A DNA stretch of 64,000 nucleotides from Streptosporangiaceae bacterium (GTDB lineage Bacteria > Actinomycetota > Actinomycetes > Streptosporangiales > Streptosporangiaceae). The notes under the pieces were generated by a model. It was not told the DNA's origin and made no database searches. It saw only the letters and a program-made list of their open reading frames with translations. Location: assembly GCA_025934375.1 (NCBI GenBank), contig JAICYD010000004.1, forward strand, positions 1 through 64,000, in the 5' to 3' direction. Within the stretch, counting starts at the first letter, position 1. Every line of letters begins with the position of its first letter. Below, in pieces: positions 28,699-36,258 of the stretch. The translations under genes and the position numbers were made by a program.

Positions 28699-29510
28699 TG
28701 ACCGGCCTGCGAGGCCGCGGGCCGCCCGGATCGCTCCGGGTCCCAGATCATCCACGGGCAGTTGCCGCGGTAGTACATCTCCTCCATCTGGGCGCGCTCC
28801 TTGACCGTGTCGGCCGGCGACCAGTAGCCCTTATAGGGGTAGGCGATGGCCTTCCGCTGCGGGACCAGGCGCCGCATGATGGCATCCTCGACCAGGTCCT
28901 CGCCCTCGTCCAGGTAGTCGAAGATCTCCGGGCGGAGCACGAAGTAGCCGCCGTTCTCCCACTGCAGCAGGTCGCGCACCGGGGTGACCCCGGTGATGAG
29001 GCCTGCCTCGCTGACCTCGACGACGTGGTGCGAGGACTGCGGCTGCACCGCGATCAGGCTCACCACCGCGTCGCTGGCCTCCAAGCGGGAGATCATGTCC
29101 GGCAGCGGCGCGTTGGTGAAGACGTCGGCGTAATTCGCCAGGAACATCTCCTCGTCCTCCACGAACCGCTTGACCCGGCGCAGCCGCTCGCCGATGGCCG
29201 AGTGCAGCCCGGTGTCGACGAAAGTGATCTTCCAGTCGGAGATGTCCGTCTTGAACAGCTCGACCTGGCCGTCGCCGTTCAGGACGAAGTCGTTGGACCG
29301 CGTCTCGTCATACGACAAGAAGAAGTCCTTGACGGCCGCGGCGCCGTACCCCAGGCACAGGATGAACTCGGTGTGCCCGTAGTGCGCGTAGTACCGCATG
29401 ACGTGCCACATCAGCGGCCGGTCGCCGATCATCGCCATCGGCTTCGGGGCGTTCGTCACCCCATCCCGCATGCGCATGCCGAACCCACCGCAGAACAGCA
29501 CTACCTTCAT
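28695..29510 (-). CDS. rfbF: Glucose-1-phosphate cytidylyltransferase
   Basis: Makes CDP-glucose from CTP and glucose-1-phosphate, the entry to CDP-deoxysugars. The 271-aa protein starts MKVVLFCGGFGMRMRDG and has NAPKPMAMIGDRPLMWHVM, the cytidylyltransferase nucleotide and sugar-phosphate sites, then GLITGVTPVRDLLQWENGGY and YKGYWSPADTVKER. Usual length. The next pathway enzyme, CDP-glucose 4,6-dehydratase (RfbG), is not in the window; the SDR at 23116 is not an obvious RfbG. Confidence 0.92.
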   Translation of the reverse strand: MKVVLFCGGFGMRMRDGVTNAPKPMAMIGDRPLMWHVMRYYAHYGHTEFILCLGYGAAAVKDFFLSYDETRSNDFVLNGDGQVELFKTDISDWKITFVDTGLHSAIGERLRRVKRFVEDEEMFLANYADVFTNAPLPDMISRLEASDAVVSLIAVQPQSSHHVVEVSEAGLITGVTPVRDLLQWENGGYFVLRPEIFDYLDEGEDLVEDAIMRRLVPQRKAIAYPYKGYWSPADTVKERAQMEEMYYRGNCPWMIWDPERSGRPAASQAGQ

Positions 29511-29525
29511 TGGCCCACTCTCCCC

Positions 29526-30788
29526 TCAGGAGGAACCTGATGATCCGGATGTCGCGCTGACGATGTCGAGCGCGGGGATCGGGAACACTAGCCGCCCGCC
29601 CCAGGATCGCACGTACTCAAGCTGCTGGCTGATCTCCTCGCGCAGGTTCCACGGCAGCACGAGGACGTAGTCCGGCTGGGTCTCGGCTAGCTTTTCCGGC
29701 GCGTAGATCGGGATGTGCGTGCCGGGAAGGAACATGCCCTGCTTGTGCGGCGACCGGTCGACGGTGTAGCTGAGCAGGTCAGCCCGGATCCCGCAGTGGT
29801 TCAGCAGCGTGTTGCCCTTGCCGGGGGCACCGTAGCCGGCCACCGTCTTGCCCTCGGCCGCGGCGCCGATGAGGAATGTGAGCAGGTCGCTCTTGATCTT
29901 GAGCACGTCGACGGCGAATCCCGCGTGCCCCTCCACGGTGTGCAGGCCTGCGGCTTCCTCAAGGTCAAGGAGCGCCTTGACCCGGGCCGACGGCTCGCCG
30001 GCGGTCTCGGCGGGGCTGGCGAAGACCCGCAGCGAGCCGCCGTGGGTGGACAGCTCCTCGACGTCCACGACGGTCAGCCCGGCCGTCTGGAGCGCGCGGG
30101 AGGAGGTGAGCAGTGACAGGTACTGGAAGTGCTCGTGGTAGATCGTATCGTACTGGCGGCGCTCCATCAGCCGCAGCAGGTGCGGGAACTCCAGGGTCAC
30201 CACGCCGGTGTCCTTCACCAGGGCCCGCAGCCCGGCCGCGAACCCGCGGATGTCCGGGACATGGGCGAACACGTTGTTGCCGGCCACTAGGTCGGCCCGG
30301 CCGTACTCGGCGGCGATCTCCGCGCCGGTGTCCGGGCCGAGGAACTTGACTACCGACCGGATGCCCTTGGCGATGGCCGCCTCGGCGACGTTCCCGGCTG
30401 GCTCGACCCCGAGGACCGGGATGCCCGCCGCGTGGAAGTGCTGGAGCAGGTAGCCGTCGTTGCTGGCGACCTCGGTCACCAGGCTGTCGGCGCCCAGGCC
30501 AAGCTTCGCGGTCATCTCGTCGGCGTACCGCTTGGCGTGCGCGACCCAGGAAGTCGAGTACGACGAGAAATACGCGTAGTCCGAAAAAATGTGCTCGCCG
30601 GAAACATAGGCGGGCAACTGAACGAGCAGGCATTCGTCGCACAGCAGCACGTGCAGCGGATAGAAGATCTCAGGTGCGTCGATGGCGTCCGCCGCGAGAT
30701 AACTCTCGCACAGCGGCGACATCCCAAGATCCACGAATGAGCGCGTGAGCTCCGCGCCGCACAGGCGGCACGCATGTCCTGACGACAT
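29526..30788 (-). CDS. Sugar C-methyltransferase-like SAM-dependent methyltransferase
   Basis: A 420-aa three-part methyltransferase of the TylC3/NovU group that methylates a carbon of nucleotide-linked keto-sugars. The N-terminal zinc-binding part has CRLCGAELTRSFVDLG and CDECLLVQLP; the SAM-binding core has VTEVASNDGYLLQHF and GVEPAGNVAEAA; the C-terminal part has VAGYGAPGKGNTLLNHC and a PYD-like ending. All elements look intact. It heads the operon with rfbF and the PIG-L gene and is divergent from a related gene at 30944. Confidence 0.88.
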   Translation of the reverse strand: MSSGHACRLCGAELTRSFVDLGMSPLCESYLAADAIDAPEIFYPLHVLLCDECLLVQLPAYVSGEHIFSDYAYFSSYSTSWVAHAKRYADEMTAKLGLGADSLVTEVASNDGYLLQHFHAAGIPVLGVEPAGNVAEAAIAKGIRSVVKFLGPDTGAEIAAEYGRADLVAGNNVFAHVPDIRGFAAGLRALVKDTGVVTLEFPHLLRLMERRQYDTIYHEHFQYLSLLTSSRALQTAGLTVVDVEELSTHGGSLRVFASPAETAGEPSARVKALLDLEEAAGLHTVEGHAGFAVDVLKIKSDLLTFLIGAAAEGKTVAGYGAPGKGNTLLNHCGIRADLLSYTVDRSPHKQGMFLPGTHIPIYAPEKLAETQPDYVLVLPWNLREEISQQLEYVRSWGGRLVFPIPALDIVSATSGSSGSS

Positions 30789-30943
30789 GTCCCCCCAAAA
30801 ACTCCGGTGCTGGTGAGGCTGCTGCTACCAGCGGTAACGGTGTTGAACAATGCTACTCATGGGAGCGTCAAACAAATCCCGTTGATACAGTTGGATTGCA
30901 GGGATTTCCTCTTTCACGAGCGTTACAGGGGGCGAAGACGCGG
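30789..30943. other. Divergent promoter region between two methyltransferase-like genes
   Basis: 155 nt, relatively AT-rich for this genome, between genes read in opposite directions. A CTGGT/ACCAG inverted repeat lies within it. It probably contains both promoters. Confidence 0.4.
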
Positions 30944-32077
30944 ATGACGGAACATGAGTGCCGGGCCTGCCGTCGGCAGGATGGCCACATCGTACTCGAC
31001 CTGGACGACCAGCCAGCCTGTGACTACTTCCCGACATATGACGACTCAGGCCCGGATCCGGTTTACCCCTTGCAAATGTGGCTCTGCGCGCACTGCGGGC
31101 TGGCTCAGCTGCTGGAGGACCCGACGACCCCGGAGGAGCCCAAGGGGGCCGAGCCCGCGGCGCTCGTCGCCCAGGCGGCGGACGCCGTGGCCCGGGTCAC
31201 GGCCGCCGGCCTGCTCCCGGCCGGGGCGCGAGTCGCCGAGTACGGCAGCCCGCACGGCGGCTCCTGGCTGGACAACCTCGCGGGGCAGGGGCTCAAGCCG
31301 GTTGACGACGGCGGCGAGGCCGACGTCATCTTGGACTGCTTCGGGATGATGCACGCGGCCGACCAGGCGGCGGCGCTCGCCGAGCGCGCCGGGCGGCTCG
31401 CCCCCGGCGGGGTTCTGCTGCTGCAGTTCCACTCCATCGAGACGATCCTGCGCACCGGCCAGTGGAACGCGCTTCGGCACGGGCACTTCGCGTACTACTC
31501 GGCGACCGCGCTCGCCGCGATGATGGACTCCCTCGCCGCCACCAGCAGGGCTCGCCTCAGCCCGCGCACCGCGTGGCTGTTCGACCTTTACGGGGGCACT
31601 GTCTTGCTGGCCGTGCAGCGCGATGGCGAGGGCCGCGCGGCCGATGGCACCATCACGGCCCTGCGCGACGGCGAGGAGCGCGCCGGGGTCACCCGTCCGG
31701 CCGCCTACGAGCGCCTGCAGCGGGACGTCCGCGCGCGGGCCGAGGCGCTGCACGGCTGGCTGGCCGAGATGAAAGCTTCAGGAAAGAGCGTCGTCGGCTA
31801 CGGTGCCGCCTCCCGGGCGGTCGCCTTGCTGCGCACCGCGGGTGTTGACGCGGACCTGCTCCCGGCGGTGGCCGACGCCTCCCCCGGCAAGGCGGGGACG
31901 CGGATGCCCGGGACCCGGATCCCGGTCATCACCCCGGCCGCGCTGGTGGACCGGGCGCCGGACGCGGTCGCGCTGTTCGTGTCGGACCTGCTGGCTGAGG
32001 TCCGCGCGGCCTACCCGCAGGTCGAGGCGGCCGGTGGCCAGTGGGTGGACGCCGACGCCCTCGGCATCGACCGGTAA
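30944..32077 (+). CDS. Degenerate C-methyltransferase-like protein
   Basis: A 377-aa relative of the methyltransferase at 29526 with the same three-part plan. Zinc-binding N-terminus: CRACRRQ...CAHCGLAQLLED. Central part: VAEYGSPHGGSWLDNLA, where the normal acidic/glycine SAM loop is altered. C-terminal part: VVGYGAASRAVALLRTAG and ADASPGKAGTRMPGTRIPV. The core is shorter than in its paralogue and the HEHFQY stretch there is replaced by RHGHFAYYS, so SAM binding or substrate may differ. The ATG at 30944 is used because the upstream TTG adds unconserved sequence. Transcribed alone, ending at a strong terminator. Confidence 0.75.
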   Translation: MTEHECRACRRQDGHIVLDLDDQPACDYFPTYDDSGPDPVYPLQMWLCAHCGLAQLLEDPTTPEEPKGAEPAALVAQAADAVARVTAAGLLPAGARVAEYGSPHGGSWLDNLAGQGLKPVDDGGEADVILDCFGMMHAADQAAALAERAGRLAPGGVLLLQFHSIETILRTGQWNALRHGHFAYYSATALAAMMDSLAATSRARLSPRTAWLFDLYGGTVLLAVQRDGEGRAADGTITALRDGEERAGVTRPAAYERLQRDVRARAEALHGWLAEMKASGKSVVGYGAASRAVALLRTAGVDADLLPAVADASPGKAGTRMPGTRIPVITPAALVDRAPDAVALFVSDLLAEVRAAYPQVEAAGGQWVDADALGIDR

Positions 32078-32082
32078 ACCGA

Positions 32083-32128
32083 GACTCCCGGCCGGCTGGC
32101 CCCTGGGGAGGCCAGCCGGCCGGGAGTC
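32083..32128. terminator. Bidirectional terminator hairpin
   Basis: Perfect 18-bp arms (32083-32100 and 32111-32128) with a 10-nt loop lie between the converging methyltransferase-like gene (stop 32077) and the sigma factor gene (stop 32160). Confidence 0.9.
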
Positions 32129-32159
32129 GGCTGCTTAGGACCGCGCTGGGGCTTAATGC

Positions 32160-32753
32160 CTAGCTGGCTTCCAGCAGGGTGCGCAGCCGGGCCAGGCATC
32201 GGCCCCGGGTGGGGCCGATGCTGCCAACTGGCAGCCCGAGCTCGTCCGATATCTCGGCGTAGGACACTGGCGGGTCCGCCATCAGCATCTCCATCAGGCG
32301 CTGCCAGCGGTGCGGCAGGTGCGCCACCGCCTCGCGCACGACCTCGGCGCGCTCAGCCGCCAGCAGGCCCTCGTCGATCGCCGGCTCTCCCTCGGCGGGC
32401 CCGTCGAAGGACTGGTCCTCATGCACGAGCACCAGGCGCTTGCGCGCGGCCAGGGAGCGCAGGCACTCGTTGCGCGCGGTGGCCGCCAGCCAGGATCCGA
32501 CCCGCTCCGGGTGCTCGATCCGGTCGATGTGCTCGATCAGGCGCATCCACGTCGTCTGCGCGACGTCAGCCGCGTCGCTTTCCAGGAGCTTGAACTCACG
32601 GGTAATCGACCAGATGAGCCTGGCGTACTGATCGACCAGCCGCTCCCAGGCACGCTTGTCCCCGGTGGCGGCCCGCCGCACGAGCCGGGCCATGTCCAGG
32701 CTCGCCACATCGTTTCCGACGGCGTCCAGGCCGCCGCAGGCGTTAGTAAGCAC
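32160..32753 (-). CDS. Sigma-70 family (ECF-type) RNA polymerase sigma factor
   Basis: A 197-aa sigma factor with region 2 (LIWSITREFKLLESDAADVAQTTWMRLIEHIDRI) and region 4 (LPHRWQRLMEMLMADPPVSYAEISDELGLPVGSIGPTRGRCLARL, a clear helix-turn-helix). No anti-sigma gene adjoins it. Its 5' end overlaps the 3' end of the phosphoglycosyltransferase gene by 11 nt, so it is co-transcribed with the first committed step of polymer synthesis. It may control the polysaccharide locus. The GTG start at 32753 is tentative; later starts near residue 12-21 are possible. Confidence 0.85.
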   Translation of the reverse strand: MLTNACGGLDAVGNDVASLDMARLVRRAATGDKRAWERLVDQYARLIWSITREFKLLESDAADVAQTTWMRLIEHIDRIEHPERVGSWLAATARNECLRSLAARKRLVLVHEDQSFDGPAEGEPAIDEGLLAAERAEVVREAVAHLPHRWQRLMEMLMADPPVSYAEISDELGLPVGSIGPTRGRCLARLRTLLEAS

Positions 32754-34260
32754 CAGAGCCCCGCAAGATCACGGAGACGGTCTTCCAGAGGATCTGCAGG
32801 TCAAGGGCGAACGACCAGTTCTCGACGTAGCGCAGGTCCAGCCGGACCGACTCCTCCCACGACAGGTCGGAGCGGCCGTTGACCTGCCACATGCCGGTCA
32901 GGCCGGGCTTGACCACGAGCCTGCGGCGGACGTGGTCAGCGTACTGGGCCGCCTCGACCGGCAGCGCCGGGCGCGGGCCGACCAGGGACATCTCGCCCTT
33001 GACAACGTTGATCAGCTGCGGCAGCTCGTCGACCGAGTACTTGCGCAGCTTCGCGCCGATCGCGGTGATGCGGGGGTCACGGCGCAGCTTGAATAGCACG
33101 CCATCGGAGTCGTTAGCCGGCATCAGCTCGGCCAGGCGGGCCTCGGCGTCGACGACCATCGTGCGGAACTTGTAGATCCGGAAGGTCTCGCCGTCCTTGC
33201 CAACCCGGGTCTGGGTGAACAGGGCCGGGCCCTTGTCGTTCAGCTTGATCGCGACCGCGAGCACCAGGAACAGCGGGGACAGCATGAGGAGCGCCATGCC
33301 CGCCATGCACCGGTCGAATAGCCCCTTGAGCACCTGGCGCGGGCCCGACAGCTGCGGGTGGTCCACGTGCAGCAAGGTCAGCCCGGCGGTCGGCCGCACC
33401 GTCGTCCGCGGCCCGGCCACGTCAAGCAGCGCGGGCGCGACGACCAGGTCGGTGCCGGTCTTCTCCAGTTCCCAGGCCAGCTGGCGCAGCATGATGGCGT
33501 CGATCTCGGGGCACGACAGCACCGCGACCGCGTCGGCGCCGCTGCGCCGGACCGCGTCCGTCACCTGGTGCACGTTGCCGAAGACGGGCACGCCGGCCAC
33601 CTTGTCGACGTCGCTGGCCGGGTCGGCCGGGCCGGCCAGGCACGTGGCGACGACGCTCAGCCCGTGGTAGGAGTCCCTGCGCAGCTCGTTGATCAAGTCG
33701 GCGACGGCGGGCTCGTGGCCAACGGCCACCACGGTGGACATGCACAACCCGGCGGCCCGCTGCCGGTGCAGCCGCTTGCGCTTGGCGTACCGGATGACCA
33801 GGCCCAGGACCGTGACCCCGGGCATCGTGACCAGCAGGTAGAACCGGGACAACTCGGTGTTGACCGCGTAGGACAAGATCGCCAGGAACGCGGTGAGGCT
33901 CACCCCGGCGTTGATCACCTTGCGGAACTCATCGGACCCGGTGCCGATGAAGCGCGGATCGTACGCGCCGGCCAGCCGCAGCGCGGCCACCCACATGACC
34001 GGGAGCGCCAGGCTGAGCACCGCGTATTCGGGGGTGATATGACCTTGGAAACGTACCCCGAGCGCCAGCGTGGAAGTCACGAAGCCAGTGGCGATATCCG
34101 CAAACAGAGCCTGTCTGAGGTAAGCCTTTGTCCACACCGCGAGACGCGATGAGGCCCACCCACCACTTCTGTCACTTGCGGTAACAACGAAATCACTCAA
34201 AGTAGACCGCCCGCCCCTTACAGCGCGGCCACCCCGCCGCGCCCCCAGTCTTGAATTCAC
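32743..34260 (-). CDS. Polyprenyl-phosphate sugar phosphotransferase (initiating transferase)
   Basis: Transfers a sugar-1-phosphate to undecaprenyl phosphate, starting the repeat unit. About 505 aa: four N-terminal membrane helices, a CoA-binding-like Rossmann middle domain (STVVAVGHEPAVADLINEL), a fifth hydrophobic segment (LLMLSPLFLVLAVAIKL) and the bacterial sugar transferase domain (FTQTRVGKDGETFRIYKFRTM, LRKYSVDELPQLINVVKGEMSLVGPRPALP, PGLTGMWQVNGRS). All family motifs are intact. GTG 34260 is taken as the start; a TTG just before it is in frame. It stands at the mazG-side end of the polysaccharide locus. Confidence 0.93.
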   Translation of the reverse strand: MNSRLGARRGGRAVRGGRSTLSDFVVTASDRSGGWASSRLAVWTKAYLRQALFADIATGFVTSTLALGVRFQGHITPEYAVLSLALPVMWVAALRLAGAYDPRFIGTGSDEFRKVINAGVSLTAFLAILSYAVNTELSRFYLLVTMPGVTVLGLVIRYAKRKRLHRQRAAGLCMSTVVAVGHEPAVADLINELRRDSYHGLSVVATCLAGPADPASDVDKVAGVPVFGNVHQVTDAVRRSGADAVAVLSCPEIDAIMLRQLAWELEKTGTDLVVAPALLDVAGPRTTVRPTAGLTLLHVDHPQLSGPRQVLKGLFDRCMAGMALLMLSPLFLVLAVAIKLNDKGPALFTQTRVGKDGETFRIYKFRTMVVDAEARLAELMPANDSDGVLFKLRRDPRITAIGAKLRKYSVDELPQLINVVKGEMSLVGPRPALPVEAAQYADHVRRRLVVKPGLTGMWQVNGRSDLSWEESVRLDLRYVENWSFALDLQILWKTVSVILRGSGAY

Positions 34261-34391
34261 CAAAGAGCTTTTCCCGTAAGAAAGACGCCCGCCTTGGCCG
34301 CGCGGTTGACACGGCCAGCTTCCAAGTTGTTCGTCTCAGATGCTACTAAGGGGCCTCTGAACAGGAGGTATTCCCTGATAACGATGGCATC

Positions 34392-35399
34392 TCAGGCTTG
34401 CCGCAGTTCCCAATCGCGCACCCGCCCCACCAGTCGCCGAGCGGCCGCCCGCAGCTCGGTCTCAGGGTCTAGACCTGCGACGCGAGCCCGCGCGGCCAGC
34501 TCCAGCAGCTGGTCACCCAGGCTTTCGTCACTCGCCGGACGATCGCCAGCCGGGAACCCGGCTCGCTCGGCGCGGCGCAGCAGCTGCGCGGCCAGCGACA
34601 GCGCGGGCTGGCTGAAGACCACGCCGTCAAAGACCGAGGGGTGCCCGTCCGGGTCCTTCCCGGCCCGCTCGGCCTTCTTGATCTCGTCCCAGTTGCGGTT
34701 CACGTCCTCCGCCGAGGAGACCGACACGTCGGCGAAGACGTGCGGGTGCCGCCGCACCAGCTTGGCCACGAGCGTGTCGGCGATGTCGTCTATGTCATAC
34801 CCGCCGTCTTCGCGGGGCCGCTCGGCCGCGATCCGGGCGTGGAACACCACCTGGAGCAGCACGTCGCCGAGCTCCTCGCGCAGCGCGTGGTCGTCGCCGT
34901 TCTCCAGTGCCTCAAGCGCCTCGTACGGCTCCTCAAGCAGGTGCGGCGCCAGCGAGGCGTGCGTTTGCCTCCTGTCCCAGGGACAGGAGGTGCGCAGCGT
35001 GTCCATGACCTCGACGACGTCAAGCAGGTGGGCGCCGGGCAGGTCACGCGACCCGTGCATCACCTGGACGTCCAGTCCAGCCCCGACAAGCGCGCCGAGC
35101 AATTCCGGGGTGGCGTCGGATCCCGCCGGGGCCAGCCAGACCACTGGGCCGCCGGGATCCGCGGTTGCCGCGCCGGCCAGGAAGCGCGCCAGGGCGGCGT
35201 GCTCCGCTGGGTCGCCGCAATAGGCTGGCGCGGCCACCAGCTGCACCGCCACCCCCGCCTCGGCCAGCGACTCGGCCTGCGGATGCTCGGCGCTCGCGAG
35301 GACGCGGGCCGCCGCGCTCAGCGCCGCCCACGCCTGCCAGCTCAGCAGCCCGGGGGCGACTCGCGCGCTGGTCAACAAGATGGTCAGGGCAGCGGCCAC
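34392..35399 (-). CDS. mazG: MazG-type nucleoside triphosphate pyrophosphohydrolase
   Basis: Hydrolyses (d)NTPs to monophosphates, thought to clean damaged nucleotides. The 335-aa protein has a variable N-terminal half (about 1-120, as in mycobacterial MazG) and a catalytic four-helix domain: CPWDRRQTHASLAPHLLEEPYEALEAL and LREELGDVLLQVVFHARI give the EExxE...ExxD metal site, then KLVRRHPHVFADV and NWDEIKKAER. Gene order mfd, lipoprotein, mazG matches other actinobacteria; the usual next neighbours (eno block) are displaced by the polysaccharide locus. Confidence 0.92.
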   Translation of the reverse strand: MAAALTILLTSARVAPGLLSWQAWAALSAAARVLASAEHPQAESLAEAGVAVQLVAAPAYCGDPAEHAALARFLAGAATADPGGPVVWLAPAGSDATPELLGALVGAGLDVQVMHGSRDLPGAHLLDVVEVMDTLRTSCPWDRRQTHASLAPHLLEEPYEALEALENGDDHALREELGDVLLQVVFHARIAAERPREDGGYDIDDIADTLVAKLVRRHPHVFADVSVSSAEDVNRNWDEIKKAERAGKDPDGHPSVFDGVVFSQPALSLAAQLLRRAERAGFPAGDRPASDESLGDQLLELAARARVAGLDPETELRAAARRLVGRVRDWELRQA

Positions 35400-35430
35400 G
35401 TCAGCAGGGCCCCCGTCTCCTAGCCGGCCG

Positions 35431-36255
35431 TCAGCAGGGCTGCTGGACGGGTGCCGGGGGCGCCGACGACGCCTTCCCGGCCGGGCGAGACAGCGTATCG
35501 GTCCCGGCGGTCACCTGGTAGATGCCCTGCCCGCTGCTGGTGTCAACCTGATAGTCCAGCTGCCCGTACTGCGGGTTGACCTGGATGTTGAGCGCTTTGA
35601 CGGCCCTGCAGCTATCCACGTTGAGCTGGGCGACCACCTTGGCCGCCTCCGCCTGGGTGGTCGGCTGCTTGCCCGCGTTGGCCTTCGCCTCGAGGGCGTT
35701 TTGCTGGGTCAGCCACTTGCCGAGCGCCATGCGCTGGTCCGGCGGGACCCCGTTCGCGGCGAGCAGCGCGTTAAGGCCAGGGTAGGTGCCGCCTTGCGAC
35801 GCGATGGACTGCTGCTCTTGCGCGTTGAACTGATTCAGGGTGGTCTGGATCTGTGCCTGGCTGACCGTGATACCGGCGTCCTGCGCCGCCCGGTCGGTCA
35901 CGGCGAACCTGACCAGCCAGGTAAGCACGGTCCTGGGCACGTCCGCCGGGGCGACCTGGCTCTTGATGCCGTACTGGGTGAGGCCCTGCTGCACGTTCGC
36001 CACCTGAGTGCCAAGCGCCGCGGCGGTGATCCGCTGGTCGCCCACGATCGCCGCCGAGCCCATCTTGACCGTGGAGCACGCGGCCAGCAGCACGCACCCT
36101 CCCGCTGTCGCGACGACAGCAGTGGCCACCTTGGCGGCCAGACGAGACTTGACCGCCCGGTACGCTTGCCCCTTCTTCGGGCGGGCACCGGGGGGTACGG
36201 GGGGTGGTCCCCCCGGGCGATCACTGCCAGGCACAGGCGATCCCTTCACGAGCAT
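35431..36255 (-). CDS. SurA N-terminal domain lipoprotein
   Basis: A 274-aa exported lipoprotein with a chaperone-like SurA_N domain (AQDAGITVSQAQIQTTLNQFNAQEQQS). The lipobox LLAAC places the lipidated cysteine near residue 60, unusually far in, because about 25 Pro/Gly/Arg residues (RPGGPPPVPPGARP) precede the basic n-region. That stretch is encoded by a palindromic element shared with the GT2 gene. No start codon between the element and the signal would leave a positively charged n-region, so the element is probably translated. The gene starts 3 nt after the mfd stop. Confidence 0.82.
   Translation of the reverse strand: MLVKGSPVPGSDRPGGPPPVPPGARPKKGQAYRAVKSRLAAKVATAVVATAGGCVLLAACSTVKMGSAAIVGDQRITAAALGTQVANVQQGLTQYGIKSQVAPADVPRTVLTWLVRFAVTDRAAQDAGITVSQAQIQTTLNQFNAQEQQSIASQGGTYPGLNALLAANGVPPDQRMALGKWLTQQNALEAKANAGKQPTTQAEAAKVVAQLNVDSCRAVKALNIQVNPQYGQLDYQVDTSSGQGIYQVTAGTDTLSRPAGKASSAPPAPVQQPC
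36186..36215. repeat. G-run palindromic element in the lipoprotein gene
   Basis: GGGGGGTAC GGGGGG TGGT CCCCCC within CC...GGG. It is identical to 26669-26698 except one A/G change. Here the host gene reads the opposite strand of the element. Confidence 0.88.
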
Positions 36256-36258
36256 GAC

